Numbered from the stretch's first letter, positions 36,176-46,635 are shown. The stretch: 51,720 bases of DNA from an uncultured Victivallis sp. (GCF_944391105.1 NZ_CALXSK010000026.1:1-51720); one strand, 5' to 3'. Translations and numbers: made by a program. The notes: a model not told the origin generated them from the sequence alone.

Positions 36176-38362
36176 TCAGGGCTGAATCAGGACACGGTCA
36201 TTTGCGAGCGTGGCGGGGAGGGGAAGTGTTCGGCCGTCCACCCAGCTTTGTCCGGTCTGACCGAGGAGGATTTCCGCACTTCCGTTGATGTCGAGCAGCC
36301 AGCCGTCTTTGCGGAGCAGTCCGGAAACGAATGCGCGCTCTTCAGCCCGGAACAGTTCCTTCCCCCTGGCCGCCATCGCTTTGGCGTTTCCGGTGAAGGC
36401 GATGAGTTCGCCCTTTTCGGAAAATACCGCGATCTGCGGGAAGCCAGGACGCGGTGAATCGATCCGCACGCCGTCGAGCTCGATGGTGTCTCCGGTATTA
36501 TTCGGGAGAATCACGAGGTATTTCCGTTTCGCGGAGGTGAAAGAGACGGTGACCAGATCGTTGTTTTCTTCGATCTTCCCATCTCTGGCCCGGCCTTCCG
36601 GGGAGAGAAGCAGAACCGCATTGTGTTTCTCCGAGTCAAACACGCATCGGATCCGGCGCAGCTGCGGCAGTTGGATTTTCTTCTGCTCAAGGGCAAGCTC
36701 ATTTTTGAAGTAAGGCTGGTACTTGGCCTTGTCTTCCTCCAGAGTGATCCCGAACGGAATCAGGCAGAGGTGGCGGCTCTTCTTGTCGGTCATGCTGTTC
36801 TGCCAGAAGTTGAAGCGGCCGTTTTCCTCCTGGAGCTTGTAGTAATTCACCACGGCAAGGTCATAACGGAGTCCGGAGAAGTCCGGCGCGGAGAAAAAAG
36901 CCAGAAGCACGTCGCCCGCCATCACAAAACTTTGCGTAACCTCCTGCGACGGGGTCGCGTTGAGTCCCGGCATGATCTGGCGCAGGACGTAGACACTCCC
37001 CCCCGCACCCGGATACATCGCACGGTGCATGGTCTGAGGCGCCCGGGTCAGGTCGACGGAGTTCAACCGCGGCATGCCGAGCGTGGCATCGGGGCAGACG
37101 TAGAGCTGGTTGTTCAACCCGAGATAGCGGAGATTGCCGCCGCTCTGCGTCACCGGAGGGGTTTCAACACCGAATTTTTTCTCATATTGTCCAGGGCTGA
37201 AGCGGCTGTAATCTCCGAACATGGCGGTTGCGCCGAGGTCTCCGGTCATGTAGCCTTTTTCCATGCCGGTATACCAGCCGAGCTGCTCGTCACGCTCCAT
37301 CATCTGGCAGGCGAGGGAGGCGCAGCCGAAGAGATCGCCGTTCTTCGGAATTTCAGCGATTTTGTCGCGCTGCTTGTAGAAGCCCGTGAAAAAGGAGATC
37401 GAAGCCGGATCATGCAGCCACCAGCGCGAACTGAACCCCTTCTTTGCCGTATTGTTGACCAGAATTTCCGCATCTGCGGCGATTTTGCTGTTCGGCACCC
37501 GCCCGAGCAGCCCGGCGGAAAAAGCGCGGGCGCCGCCGCTGCGAATCCAGCTGGTGGACCGGGCGTTTTCGAGGCCGTAACCGTTGCCGATGATATTGTT
37601 GAGGCCGAGATCCGCAACTTTTTTCTTCTCCTCGAAGGAGAGGTCGTCCCAGAGGATGTCGGCTGCTGCGGCGAATGCCGGTTCGCCGACCGACTGATAA
37701 CCGACGTCGACACCACCTTCGATCCAGAAGGACTGCTGGGTTTTGTCCAGAACCTGCCGATACTTCACGAGAGCGTCCTTGCGGATTTTGTCATCCTTGA
37801 GTTCTTCGGAGATCAGGGCGAGCGCAAGCGAGGCGAACGAGTCCTGATTGTTTGCGCGCAGATCGGCGTTGTTGGTGAGCGCGGTGGTGTAGGTCGGCAG
37901 ATAGGCGGCGATTCCGCGGAGCCGGAGGCGGATGTCCTCCTTCACATCCGCCGGAATCACATCCCCCGCATCGCGAAGCGAGAAACAGAGCGTCAGAGCG
38001 ATGGAGGTATTCATGAGGAAATCATAGTCGGAACGGTACAGCTGTTTCTTCTCATCCCAGAACTGGCTTGTAATGAAACGGTAATGGGTGAGCGCACGTT
38101 GCAGGCTCTCCTGATTGCCGTTGAGTTTTGCATCCATGAAATTCCAGTACATCATCGCGGAATCGTGGCTGCTGCGCCCCTTGAATATCTTGTCTTCCGG
38201 CTTGAACGGGGTATCGCCGAAGTGTTTTCCCTGCCAGTATTTCTCCTTTGATTCAGCGGCGCCCCGGGCGGCGATTGCCTTGAAGCTTTCCAGATAATCC
38301 TGAGCTGCGAGCAGGAGGCCGGCTCCGAGAGCCGCGCATGTGAACAGTGTTTTCAGTGACAT
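36176..38362 (-). CDS. Secreted alpha/alpha-toroid protein, possible polysaccharide lyase
   Basis: A 728-residue exported protein with a signal peptide (1-20, ending LLLAAQ). Residues ~60-370 are helical with the periodicity of an (alpha/alpha) toroid (LFCFSLRDAGDVI-like, NNQDSFASLALALISEEL), and the C-terminal half is beta-rich, which matches the layout of PL8-type and heparinase-like lyases. GGVDVGYQSVGEPAFAAAADI and ARSTSWIRSGGARAFSAG are strongly family-like but the exact family is not recognised, and no catalytic set is certain. AGAGGA precedes the ATG. It is the last gene of the run and ends before a terminator. Confidence 0.6.
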   Translation of the reverse strand: MSLKTLFTCAALGAGLLLAAQDYLESFKAIAARGAAESKEKYWQGKHFGDTPFKPEDKIFKGRSSHDSAMMYWNFMDAKLNGNQESLQRALTHYRFITSQFWDEKKQLYRSDYDFLMNTSIALTLCFSLRDAGDVIPADVKEDIRLRLRGIAAYLPTYTTALTNNADLRANNQDSFASLALALISEELKDDKIRKDALVKYRQVLDKTQQSFWIEGGVDVGYQSVGEPAFAAAADILWDDLSFEEKKKVADLGLNNIIGNGYGLENARSTSWIRSGGARAFSAGLLGRVPNSKIAADAEILVNNTAKKGFSSRWWLHDPASISFFTGFYKQRDKIAEIPKNGDLFGCASLACQMMERDEQLGWYTGMEKGYMTGDLGATAMFGDYSRFSPGQYEKKFGVETPPVTQSGGNLRYLGLNNQLYVCPDATLGMPRLNSVDLTRAPQTMHRAMYPGAGGSVYVLRQIMPGLNATPSQEVTQSFVMAGDVLLAFFSAPDFSGLRYDLAVVNYYKLQEENGRFNFWQNSMTDKKSRHLCLIPFGITLEEDKAKYQPYFKNELALEQKKIQLPQLRRIRCVFDSEKHNAVLLLSPEGRARDGKIEENNDLVTVSFTSAKRKYLVILPNNTGDTIELDGVRIDSPRPGFPQIAVFSEKGELIAFTGNAKAMAARGKELFRAEERAFVSGLLRKDGWLLDINGSAEILLGQTGQSWVDGRTLPLPATLANDRVLIQP

Positions 38363-38411
38363 TTGGTTTCCTCTGAGTTGTTTTCAGGTAAATGTTTTTG
38401 GGAGAGGAGGT

Positions 38412-39107
38412 TTATTTCAGCGGGCCGCCGAGGCGGTCATCAAGTCCGAGAAATTCGTTGAGGGAGTTTTTGGCCGCCGAGAGGTCGCCGAAAAGCACTG
38501 TGACGAAAAATGCGTCATGCAGAGGAATCTGTGGTTCAGCACCCGATCCGCTCGGACAGTATTTGTCTCCGGCCCGGGAGGATAGCCAAGTTTTGTGGTT
38601 GTCGGCGATCATCGGCGCCTGGCCTTTCACTCGATCGTGCTTGCTGTAGTATTTCGGATTGGCCGGGTCTTCTGTTGCGCCTTTTCCGCCGTTGTAGGGG
38701 AAGATGGTCATGTTGGCTCCGTAACTTGTGCCGCCTTTGGTGTTGCCCCAGGTGAAGGAGTCAGTCCCTTCGATTACGTCACGGGGGCAGAGAAACAGAG
38801 TCGAGACGCGACCATTGCAACCACGTTTGTCCGGCAGATAAAGGGAGAGATAGGTCATATAGTACTCCGCTGATGCCGCGGTCGCCTCCGGCCGGAGCAG
38901 CATTCCCCGGAACGGCGGCAGATATCCTTTGTAATCCATGGTGTAGAAACTGACGGCGCCGCCGATCTGCTTGAGCTGAGAAACGCATTTGATGTCTTTC
39001 CCGCTGTTGCGAGCACGGGAGAGCGCCGGCAGCAGTATAGAGGCAAGAATTGCAATGATTGCGATCACGACCAGGAGCTCTATGAGAGTAAACGGATTGT
39101 GTTTCAT
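38412..39107 (-). CDS. Prepilin-type N-terminal domain protein, degenerate DG motif
   Basis: A 231-residue pseudopilin-like protein. MKHNP leads into [20 protein letters not shown] with Glu at +5 and a helix ending SRARNSG. The C-terminus has [15 protein letters not shown] where the family normally shows H-x9-DG, so the DG pair is reversed to GD. Part of its coding sequence matches the pseudopilin at 44666 base for base over 32 bases. It sits between the toroid gene upstream (44 bp) and the lyase-like gene downstream (50 bp), apparently within one transcript. Confidence 0.87.
   Translation of the reverse strand: MKHNPFTLIELLVVIAIIAILASILLPALSRARNSGKDIKCVSQLKQIGGAVSFYTMDYKGYLPPFRGMLLRPEATAASAEYYMTYLSLYLPDKRGCNGRVSTLFLCPRDVIEGTDSFTWGNTKGGTSYGANMTIFPYNGGKGATEDPANPKYYSKHDRVKGQAPMIADNHKTWLSSRAGDKYCPSGSGAEPQIPLHDAFFVTVLFGDLSAAKNSLNEFLGLDDRLGGPLK
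39055..39086 (-). repeat. 32-base stretch identical to 45351-45382
   Basis: The prepilin-motif codons of the two pseudopilin genes in this operon are identical at every base over 32 bases, including silent positions that differ in the other three copies of the window. This suggests duplication or gene conversion. Confidence 0.75.
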
Positions 39108-39151
39108 TGTGATTCTCTCCTTTTGTATTGTTTTTTTAGACCTGGGCAGAG

Positions 39152-41185
39152 TTATGATTCAGGGGAGCTTGAAGAACGTGTTTCGCCGAAAACGAGCGTG
39201 CACCGCAGCCGGTGCATCTGCGTCATGACGCCCGGCGTCACCTCGAATCGCAGTTGGAGGGTCGGATGCGGAGAGAACGCATTGACGCCACCCGGATTTC
39301 CGGGTGTCTGCGGCAGCGCAAGCGCTTTCACTTCCAGCCGGTCCGAATCTCCTCCGGAAATCCGGAGATCGCGGATAAGGCATTTTTCCTGCTCTCCCCA
39401 GCGGATGACGGCGGGGAGGGCGGTCAGTTGCTCAAGTGGCAGGAAGGTGTTTCCGTCCTCCGAAAATTCCGCATTCACCAGCGGAATGGGCACTACGAAC
39501 GTCACTTTGTCACAGTAGTGTCCCGCCATGTGGCGCATGCCGAATTCGAGTTCGATCCGGTCGGCGTAGTAGCGGTTGTGAACGTGAAAGTCGATTTTGT
39601 ACTGCCGCTCGCGTCGTTCCCAAACCGCTTCCAGGCAATCCGCGTTGCCGAGGAAGAAATTGCACGGCGGATCGTATGGATCGAAATCGGATGCCGTGAG
39701 CATTTCCCCTGTCGAACTTCTTACCGTCATTGCCGTGTGATCTTCCGGCGAGGTCGAACAGCTTACAAAACGACGGCCATTATGATCATCCACTTCCACG
39801 TGCCAGAGTGATGCCGCCGGAAAGCTTGCGGCATAGAAGAGTTCCTTTTTCCCGAACAGTGTCGCCAGCGGCGCACCGCCGATCAGCGTTCCGAGATTCG
39901 GATCTCCGTAGCGAGGCACGACCGGAATGTTGCGCAGACAGGTGTGTCCCGCAAATGAGGTTTCATAGGCGGGGGTGCTGATCCGGAGCCATTGCGCCTC
40001 CCACGCGTAAGAGCCGAAGAACGGCGGTTCGATCGTGGGAATTTCTTCTACTTCTCCGAATTCTGCGAGTGCCCGGGCAATTGATGCATAAAAACGTGCG
40101 GTCGCGAGTTGCGAGAACTGCGCTTCGATGTTGATTTTCTGACCGAACGGCTGAGCTTCAGGCAGGCCGCTTTCCGCATAGGTCGGACGGCTTTTGACGA
40201 ATTCGATATAACGGTCGATGTACCAGCGGCAGTAGCCGGCAAGAGCCGTTTCCCCGAGTTCTGCGGCAACCATGGCCGATTCCAGCGGTAGCCCCTCAAC
40301 CAGTACCGGACCGTACCAGGCACGGTGGATCCCGTACCCGTCAAGATCGCTGGCGAGATGTCCGCCGCGGCTGAGGTTGCGCAGCAGTCCGGCGATATAG
40401 TTCCGGCAGAAGTCGTCAAGCTCTTTCCTGCGTTCGGAGAAGCTGTTGCGCAAAGCGTGCAGATAGACGAACATGAAACCGTTCGGTTCGGTACAGTAAT
40501 AGGCCGGGGTATGGGTATTGGTCGAGTGCTGGTCAGTGATTCCGCCGGTGCAGACATAGTTCCAGGTCCAGTCCGGATTCAGGCTCGGCTGGAGCAGCGG
40601 TCCGTCAATTGCCGCCGGAGTGACGTAATTTCGAAGGCCGTTTGCAAGCAGAATCTCAAATCGCTCCTTCCAGACCGGGTCGTCGGAGAGCTGTGCCATC
40701 CAGTAGTAGACCCGCAATTCGAAGCGGAGCTGTTGGGTTTTCCCCTGTGCGCCTTCCGGAAACCGCAGCCGCGGATGCCGTTCCGCCAGGCGGGTGAGGG
40801 CATCCATCACGGTTTTACGATTTTCGCCGTTGAGGCCGATAAGTTCCGCGTGAAAGAGGGCTGTCCCAAGAGCGTCTCCCATCGTGGAAGCGTAAGCCGG
40901 ATGGTCGGTGACACCGTCATTGGTTCGGCAAAGCCCGTCTTCGCGCACAAGTCCGGCGAGCCAGAGCGCCAGGCGGGCGGCGCGGCCGGGAATCGCACTG
41001 CGGAGTTTCAGTTTTTCCGTGTAGACATGGTAGAAGACCAGCTGAGAGTTGACGCCGCCGGGATCGCATCCGGTCAGGCCGGTGGCGATCGGAAACTCCT
41101 CGTAATGATCAGAATTCCAGCACGTTTCGACATAGGCCGCAAATGGGCTCTCCTCCAGAAACTCACGCAGGCGGATGTGGTTCAT
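39152..41185 (-). CDS. Cytosolic alpha/alpha-toroid-like protein, unrecognised family
   Basis: A 677-residue protein without signal peptide. The first ~400 residues are helical and repetitive ([44 protein letters not shown]-like [17 protein letters not shown]), then ~270 residues of beta-rich sequence. This is the shape of toroid-plus-sandwich enzymes such as heparinase- or GH88/105-like proteins, but I recognise no family signature. Its start overlaps the secreted jelly-roll gene by four bases, so they are translated together. It may process a product in the cytosol made by the secreted enzymes nearby; this is inference. Confidence 0.55.
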   Translation of the reverse strand: MNHIRLREFLEESPFAAYVETCWNSDHYEEFPIATGLTGCDPGGVNSQLVFYHVYTEKLKLRSAIPGRAARLALWLAGLVREDGLCRTNDGVTDHPAYASTMGDALGTALFHAELIGLNGENRKTVMDALTRLAERHPRLRFPEGAQGKTQQLRFELRVYYWMAQLSDDPVWKERFEILLANGLRNYVTPAAIDGPLLQPSLNPDWTWNYVCTGGITDQHSTNTHTPAYYCTEPNGFMFVYLHALRNSFSERRKELDDFCRNYIAGLLRNLSRGGHLASDLDGYGIHRAWYGPVLVEGLPLESAMVAAELGETALAGYCRWYIDRYIEFVKSRPTYAESGLPEAQPFGQKINIEAQFSQLATARFYASIARALAEFGEVEEIPTIEPPFFGSYAWEAQWLRISTPAYETSFAGHTCLRNIPVVPRYGDPNLGTLIGGAPLATLFGKKELFYAASFPAASLWHVEVDDHNGRRFVSCSTSPEDHTAMTVRSSTGEMLTASDFDPYDPPCNFFLGNADCLEAVWERRERQYKIDFHVHNRYYADRIELEFGMRHMAGHYCDKVTFVVPIPLVNAEFSEDGNTFLPLEQLTALPAVIRWGEQEKCLIRDLRISGGDSDRLEVKALALPQTPGNPGGVNAFSPHPTLQLRFEVTPGVMTQMHRLRCTLVFGETRSSSSPES

Positions 41186-41928
41186 TTCAGGGCTGCTCCC
41201 GGAAACGGATCCGCGCTGAATTTCACTTCTGCGACGTAGAGGTCGGCGGAATCGGCCTTGAGGTCATACCGGTAGGACTTGTCGCCTGCGGCCTTCGCCC
41301 ACATGGTTCCTTCCCAGGCTTCCGCATGGCGGAAGAGGTTTCCCGAGAGGGGGAGGCTGCCGTTTACGGAGATGTCGCTGCGTTTGTTGTTGAAGTCGAG
41401 CTTCAGATCGATGACGGTCCATTCTCCGACCTTGAACGGGGCGACCGGAATCCATCTGACGTATCCTTTGCCGTCGCCGTTTGAGATGACGACCTGCGGT
41501 TTGTTGAAGTCGCCGACCAGACCGACAAATGCCGCGGCGCGGCCGTTCTGCTGCTGAAGCATGATCGATGCGTTGACTTTGTCGCCAAGTTTGTCGATCA
41601 TCACTTTGAACCGGGCATAAATCACGCTCTGCTGGGCGTCGGGAACGTCGGCTGACCACTCGGAGGAGTTGATCTGCAATCCCTTCGTGATCTTGAGTGC
41701 TTTAGTACCGTTGAGGTCGACGACTTCACCGCCGACACTGTTTTTCTCGCGGGGCCACATGCCCCAGGTCGGACGATGCGACCGCTGTTTGCCGCTGTCA
41801 TCGACGGTGACGAACTTGTCGCCGGGATTGTTTTTCGAGAGGTCGAGGCTGTAGAATTCCGCAGCGGTTCCGGCGAACGCTGCCAGAAGCATCGAGCAGC
41901 CGAGAAGAGTCTGTGTCATCATTTTCAT
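41182..41928 (-). CDS. Secreted jelly-roll (concanavalin/LamG-like) domain protein
   Basis: A 248-residue exported protein: signal peptide 1-23 ending GTAAEF, then a single beta-sandwich-like domain. Signs include FVTVDDSGKQ, the repeated beta strands QSVIYARFKVMIDKLGD and WTVIDLKLDFNNKRSDISVNG, which are typical of concanavalin-like carbohydrate-binding or DUF1080-like domains. No catalytic residue stands out, so it may bind glycans outside the cell. It follows the GH2-like gene by 21 bp and overlaps the next gene by four bases. Confidence 0.65.
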   Translation of the reverse strand: MKMMTQTLLGCSMLLAAFAGTAAEFYSLDLSKNNPGDKFVTVDDSGKQRSHRPTWGMWPREKNSVGGEVVDLNGTKALKITKGLQINSSEWSADVPDAQQSVIYARFKVMIDKLGDKVNASIMLQQQNGRAAAFVGLVGDFNKPQVVISNGDGKGYVRWIPVAPFKVGEWTVIDLKLDFNNKRSDISVNGSLPLSGNLFRHAEAWEGTMWAKAAGDKSYRYDLKADSADLYVAEVKFSADPFPGAALK

Positions 41929-41949
41929 CGCAAAAATACCTTTCCCGTT

Positions 41950-44637
41950 TTATTTGATCCGATCGACCATTTTGGTGTAGCTGTGTTTTAAACCGCGATG
42001 CGTCTCGAAACGGATTTCAAGACGAAGGTCGCTGCTGTTTTTCTGAGCGCTCTCCGGGAAGAGAAGGCGCATGGAACGACCCGGTTTGAGTTCATCTGCC
42101 CATTCCGAACTGATGACATCATCCGGTGAAACCAGATTGATGCTGACTTTGCGCAGCGGAGCGACATCCTGATTTTCGAATTTGATGGTGTTGTTTTCCT
42201 TCGTGAGTTTGAATGAAGCCATGATTTCCTGAAGAAACTCCCTGCCGCGCACATCGTTGAGTTCGCCGTGGTGAGCGTAGAGGAAGCCGCCGATAACGCC
42301 CGGGCACAGTCGCATGAGGCCGAGTTTTTCGCGCATTTCGTTTTCCCACTTCTCGACGTTTTCATTGCGGTAGCGGGTTCCTTTGGTTTCGTTTTCCGTG
42401 AAGCCCCATTCGCAGAAGACGATCGGCATTTTTGTCCGGTCGTAGATGCCGGCGACGAGGTTTTTGAATTCCGGGATGAACTGGTAGCTGTTGTAGCCGA
42501 GCACATCCTGTCCCGCGGTGAAGAACCAGAAGTTGCCGAAGGTGTCGAGATTCGCATAGGTGACGGGCCGTTTGTCGGGGTCGGCTTTGTGAAGCCGTTC
42601 GCGGGCCGCAGTCAGATAGCGGTCGATCAGCGCTTTGTCGTTGTAGCCGGCGGTGGGGTGGTTTTCGTTGCCGGAGTTCCAGAAGAGAACGTTCGGATAT
42701 CCGTTCAGCTGCCGCGCCATCTCCTCGTGCGGATCCGTGGCGAAGGCCAGATCAGGATTGTCGAGGTTTCCAAGAGCCACTTCGGTGGTGTTGCAGGAGC
42801 CCGCCGCGTAGACCGGCATGACGAGGAAGCCCGCATCGAGTGCGTCCTGAATCTGCTCGGCTTTCACTCCCTCCATACGCAGAGCGTTAAAGCCGAGATT
42901 CTTGTAGAAGGCCAGACGATTCAACCAGCGCCGACGGGTCTGCGTTCGGTCGTTATCCCATTCGATTCCGGGATCGCCGTTGATGCCGCGGATCTGGAAG
43001 GGGTCGCCGTTGATGAAGAGCTTGTCCTCGCGGAACTCGATGACCGACCCGTTGAATTCGATGTTCTGAGCGTCAAACACCCGGCCGTTTTTGTCGATGG
43101 CGCTGACCGTGAAGTTGTAACGGTCGAAGTTTGCCGGGAGCGTCAGAGGAATCGAGAACGTGCCGTCCGCACCGGGTTTCCCTTCGGCGCGAAGGCCGTT
43201 GCCCGTGACGGAGACCGACGCGGTTCCCGGGCACACTTTGCCGGAGAAGGTACGAACAACCGTCCCATCCTCCGCCACTTTACCCGCTGCAACCGGATTC
43301 ATCGCGACAAACGCGGCGACCGATTCAACGTAGAGATTCACGTCTCCGAGAATTCCGGCGACACCCTTGTGGTGACGATCCTCTCCGTTGCGGTAGATCC
43401 AGTAGCCGCGCACCGGGTTGTTGTAGAGCCGGACGGCAAGCGTATTGGTTCCCTCCTTCACCAGATCGGTGACGTCATAGACGTAGTTCCACGGATAGGC
43501 GCCGGTCATGATCGGCAGCAGCAGCACATCCTCATCGGGGATGGCTTTTTCATCAAAGGGAAATTTGATGCCGCACCGCTCGAAGTGCTGGAACTTCATC
43601 ATTTCGCGGGCGGGTTTCCCCCAGAGCTGGGTCTGGCGGGAGCTGTTTTTGAGCATCCAGTCATTGCGGCGCCTGGCATTGGTCTGAGTTCCGACCCGTT
43701 CGCCGTTGACGAAAATTTCGGCGGAATCCGCCAGATCCTTGAACTGCAGATAGATCTTGCCGCCATCGGGCTTTTCGCAGGTGAAGTCGCGCTTATACCA
43801 GTAATGGCCGCCGGGCTGATCGGGGACGGCTTTTTCCGGGATCTGCACTTTTTTCGCATCGGCGAGGGGAGCGCCGGGACGGGCGGGAGCGTAGTCGAGC
43901 AGCTGATCGTATTTCCAGGTCAGGTCTCCTGCATAACTTTTGTCGAATTCGCCGTTGAGGGAAATTGCCTCGATGAACGGAGATGCCGTGACAGCAGCCG
44001 CAGGAACCAGCCGGTCGTATTTCCCGCGGTAATATTTGCCGAGATCGGGGAATTTCCGCCAGTTGTACTGCGTGCGGTAGCAGTCGGTCTTCTCCTGATT
44101 CCAGTTCGGAACGCTCTTCACGAGCTTCGAGTTGAGCATCTTGAATTTCGCTGCGCCCTTGGAATCGCCGCCGGTGTCATGCATCATCAGGAACAAATGG
44201 AAGTCAGGATTGTTTTTCGCACGGTCCGGGAGTTCATCGAAATAGAAGCGAAGGGTCTGCCGGCCGCCTTTCAGGAGTGCTTCGCCGGTGAGCATTACGC
44301 GGGTAGGCCAGAAACGGGAAGGAACGGCAACACAGGTTCCAAGTTTCAGGATCGGTTTATCAATGTCGATTTCGATTTCGAGGTATCCGCCCGGCAGATA
44401 TTCCGCGAGGGGGAAAACTCCGAGGTCGACGAACATGTAATTGTCCGCATTGGACTGATCGATAAAGTCGACTGAGAGAACGCCGTCCCTGCTGACGACC
44501 GGGCGGAAGGCTTTCGTATCGCTGCCGTTATCGGAGGCTTTGAACGCCAGGTTGTCAGCTTGATAGACTTGAGCTCCGAAGCTGGAGATAAGACAACATC
44601 CGCTGAATAATGCGATTGTTACAGTTTTACGCTTCAT
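41950..44637 (-). CDS. Secreted GH2-family glycosidase
   Basis: An 895-residue exported enzyme: signal peptide 1-22, an N-terminal extra domain (~25-215), then a GH2-like sugar-binding domain (~270-440, GHYWYKRDFTCEKPDGGKIYLQF and LADSAEIFVNGERVG), an Ig domain and a barrel. Predicted acid/base E658 is in LFWNSGNENHP and nucleophile E743 in IVFCEWGF, which fits beta-galactosidase/glucuronidase-type GH2 enzymes; the sugar is unknown. It lies third in a LacI-led operon after the pseudopilin (28 bp) and before the jelly-roll gene. Confidence 0.82.
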   Translation of the reverse strand: MKRKTVTIALFSGCCLISSFGAQVYQADNLAFKASDNGSDTKAFRPVVSRDGVLSVDFIDQSNADNYMFVDLGVFPLAEYLPGGYLEIEIDIDKPILKLGTCVAVPSRFWPTRVMLTGEALLKGGRQTLRFYFDELPDRAKNNPDFHLFLMMHDTGGDSKGAAKFKMLNSKLVKSVPNWNQEKTDCYRTQYNWRKFPDLGKYYRGKYDRLVPAAAVTASPFIEAISLNGEFDKSYAGDLTWKYDQLLDYAPARPGAPLADAKKVQIPEKAVPDQPGGHYWYKRDFTCEKPDGGKIYLQFKDLADSAEIFVNGERVGTQTNARRRNDWMLKNSSRQTQLWGKPAREMMKFQHFERCGIKFPFDEKAIPDEDVLLLPIMTGAYPWNYVYDVTDLVKEGTNTLAVRLYNNPVRGYWIYRNGEDRHHKGVAGILGDVNLYVESVAAFVAMNPVAAGKVAEDGTVVRTFSGKVCPGTASVSVTGNGLRAEGKPGADGTFSIPLTLPANFDRYNFTVSAIDKNGRVFDAQNIEFNGSVIEFREDKLFINGDPFQIRGINGDPGIEWDNDRTQTRRRWLNRLAFYKNLGFNALRMEGVKAEQIQDALDAGFLVMPVYAAGSCNTTEVALGNLDNPDLAFATDPHEEMARQLNGYPNVLFWNSGNENHPTAGYNDKALIDRYLTAARERLHKADPDKRPVTYANLDTFGNFWFFTAGQDVLGYNSYQFIPEFKNLVAGIYDRTKMPIVFCEWGFTENETKGTRYRNENVEKWENEMREKLGLMRLCPGVIGGFLYAHHGELNDVRGREFLQEIMASFKLTKENNTIKFENQDVAPLRKVSINLVSPDDVISSEWADELKPGRSMRLLFPESAQKNSSDLRLEIRFETHRGLKHSYTKMVDRIK

Positions 44638-44665
44638 AAATTTTCCTCAAAGGTGGTTTCGTTTA

Positions 44666-45403
44666 TTACCAGCTGATAACGCCATGAAGATCATAATTTC
44701 TGGTCCCGGGGCTTGAGCCGGGGCCATAGCTGGTATTGAGAGTGTTAAACCAGCTTACGTGTCCATCCGCGTACAGAACGTTTACTCCGGAGTTGCTGTG
44801 AATCCAATAACCTTCAAATGCTCCCCAGTTCTTGCTGTTCAAGAATTTATCCCAGCGGCGGATCTCCGGCTTGTCAGCTCCGGACCAGGTGATGTAATTA
44901 TCGGTCTGCACATAACGCAAACTTGGCTTTGTAATGCTTCCGAATTTTGGCCAGAGAGAATCTCGAACCTTGCAACTTCCGGACGGTCCCTCGGGAGTTC
45001 CATCATCTTTGACATAAGGGAGTACCCATTGATTGGAAGTATAGGTCATTCCATTTTTCACCTCTGGGTAATCTTGAGGCCGATCTCCGCTTCGAATCGG
45101 ATATTTGTTGAGCACCGGACAGGCCACAGTCGCGCGATCCGGAAGATAATGTCCTTTATACAAAAGCCAGGCAAATCCCCTCTCTTCTCCTTCATCGTTC
45201 ACATGGCATGGAGGCGTAAAGTCGCGGTAATCGGCAGAATATAATTGAAGCGATTGTCCGTTTTGCCGCATGTTGCTGATGCACTTTGCCGAATAGGCTT
45301 TGTCTCTGGCCTGATTCAGTGCGGGAAGCAACATCGAGGCGAGAATCGCGATGATTGCGATCACGACCAGGAGCTCTATGAGGGTGAACAAATTGCGTTT
45401 CAT
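44666..45403 (-). CDS. Prepilin-type H-x10-DG protein (pseudopilin-like)
   Basis: A 245-residue protein: MKRNL then [20 protein letters not shown] with the +5 Glu, helix to about 35, globular domain, and C-terminal [15 protein letters not shown], a ten-spaced relative of the H-x9-DG signature. The coding sequence looks richer in A and T than its neighbours. It directly follows the LacI gene by 18 bp, which places a pseudopilin in second position after the regulator, as in the galactoside locus. Confidence 0.9.
   Translation of the reverse strand: MKRNLFTLIELLVVIAIIAILASMLLPALNQARDKAYSAKCISNMRQNGQSLQLYSADYRDFTPPCHVNDEGEERGFAWLLYKGHYLPDRATVACPVLNKYPIRSGDRPQDYPEVKNGMTYTSNQWVLPYVKDDGTPEGPSGSCKVRDSLWPKFGSITKPSLRYVQTDNYITWSGADKPEIRRWDKFLNSKNWGAFEGYWIHSNSGVNVLYADGHVSWFNTLNTSYGPGSSPGTRNYDLHGVISW
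45351..45382 (-). repeat. 32-base stretch identical to 39055-39086
   Basis: Partner copy of the stretch in the other pseudopilin of this operon, covering the conserved prepilin-motif codons. Confidence 0.75.
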
Positions 45404-45421
45404 GATCCATCTCCTTCTAAG

Positions 45422-46501
45422 TTATATGGTTTTGATCGAATCACGCTGTTTCAAGACGCCGGGAATGCGGATCATCGAGGAGGTGTTCCGCTGGTGGATG
45501 CCGATCCCGTCGATGAGGTCGCACAATGTGCAGGTCGCAAAATGCGAAACCCGGTTGAACGGCATCGCCACCGACGAGAGCGTCGGTTTCAGAAGGTTGC
45601 AGAGGCTGCCGGTATCATCCATGCCGACGATGCTGAACTCGTCCGGAATCCGGATTCCGCGCGTCTGGCACGCCGTCAGAAAACCGAACGCCGCCCAGTC
45701 GTTCCCAAAAATCACCGCGGTCGGCCGTTCCGGCAGCGCCAGCAGCCGCTCAAGCGGGCCGGACATGTCCGGCGGAGTTTGTTCGGGGTCCACGGCGCGG
45801 CCCTCTTCCCGGTTCGGGGGGGAGAATTCAATGAGATATTCCGGCCGGAAATTTCCTGTCGACTTCATCACCTCCAGATAGCCGTTCGAGCGGGCGATGA
45901 ACATCTCGTTGCACGCCTCGTGATTGACGAACGCGATCCGTCGATGTCCCTGCCGTAAAAGCTGTTCGGTCGCGATCACGCCGCCGGCGTTGTTGTCGAC
46001 GATCACCTGCGGCAGCGGATCGAACGTGTGCGTCGCTCCGAATCCGACCGCGGGCAGAAGCGTGATGAGTTCCTTCAGATAATCAGGCAGCGGATTTTCC
46101 ATTTTGATGAGGATTCCGTCCGTATTCCGGATGATTTCCCGAGAGATTTCCTCCCGGTTGGCCTCCGCCATGTACAATGTCAACCGACAGCAACGTTCCT
46201 GACATGCGGTTTCGATGCCGCACATGTAGCTTGTCCAGAGGTCGTTGCTTTTCCAGGCGGGACCCATGCCCGGTGAGATCAGCGCAAGGGTGTGCGTTCG
46301 TTCCCGCTGCGGGAGTGTCGACGTGCGCGATTCCGCCCGCCGTCCGCGGCGTCCGGAGCGGTAGTTGACTTGCCGGATCACCTCCATGGTACGCCGCCGG
46401 ATCCCTTCGTCAACATTTTCCGCATGATTCAGGATTCGGCTCACGGTTCCGACCGAAACTCCTGCCATCCGGGCGATGTCACGTATGGAATATTCTGCCA
46501 T
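45422..46501 (-). CDS. LacI-family regulator of the GH2/toroid operon
   Basis: A 359-residue LacI/GalR protein: helix-turn-helix YSIRDIARMAGVSVGTVSRILN, a basic hinge with SGRRGRRAESR, and an effector domain with VIFGNDWAAFGFL and SIVGMDDTGSLC. The basic hinge is longer than usual. It is the first gene of the seven-gene run, transcribed from a consensus promoter at 46556-46584; repeated TGAAC-type elements lie in its leader and a perfect 20-bp palindrome lies upstream, so autoregulation is likely. Confidence 0.92.
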   Translation of the reverse strand: MAEYSIRDIARMAGVSVGTVSRILNHAENVDEGIRRRTMEVIRQVNYRSGRRGRRAESRTSTLPQRERTHTLALISPGMGPAWKSNDLWTSYMCGIETACQERCCRLTLYMAEANREEISREIIRNTDGILIKMENPLPDYLKELITLLPAVGFGATHTFDPLPQVIVDNNAGGVIATEQLLRQGHRRIAFVNHEACNEMFIARSNGYLEVMKSTGNFRPEYLIEFSPPNREEGRAVDPEQTPPDMSGPLERLLALPERPTAVIFGNDWAAFGFLTACQTRGIRIPDEFSIVGMDDTGSLCNLLKPTLSSVAMPFNRVSHFATCTLCDLIDGIGIHQRNTSSMIRIPGVLKQRDSIKTI

Positions 46502-46555
46502 TTCAACAATGTTTATTCAATGTTCATTCATTTTGTTCATCAATAGACATCATTA

Positions 46556-46584
46556 ATTATACCAAAGAAATCAGATGTTGTCAA
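46556..46584 (-). promoter_or_regulatory. Consensus sigma70-type promoter of the seven-gene operon
   Basis: On the minus strand TTGACA (46584-46579), 17 bases, TATAAT (46561-46556): both boxes perfect, as for the LacI gene at 7676. The leader from ~46549 to the ATG contains repeats of GATGAAC/AATGAAC type (for example GTTCATC on the plus strand at 46535-46541). Confidence 0.85.
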
Positions 46585-46635
46585 GGGGATTTCCTCTTTT
46601 TTCTGCATTTTTGTTGAACATTTTTCAATGCGATC

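Noticed and set aside
36623..38251. 542-residue plus-strand frame opposite the lyase-like gene
   Set aside because: It is the mirror of the toroid gene and has no family signal.
42268..44475. 735-residue plus-strand frame opposite the secreted GH2 gene
   Set aside because: It is antisense to a gene with clear catalytic motifs.
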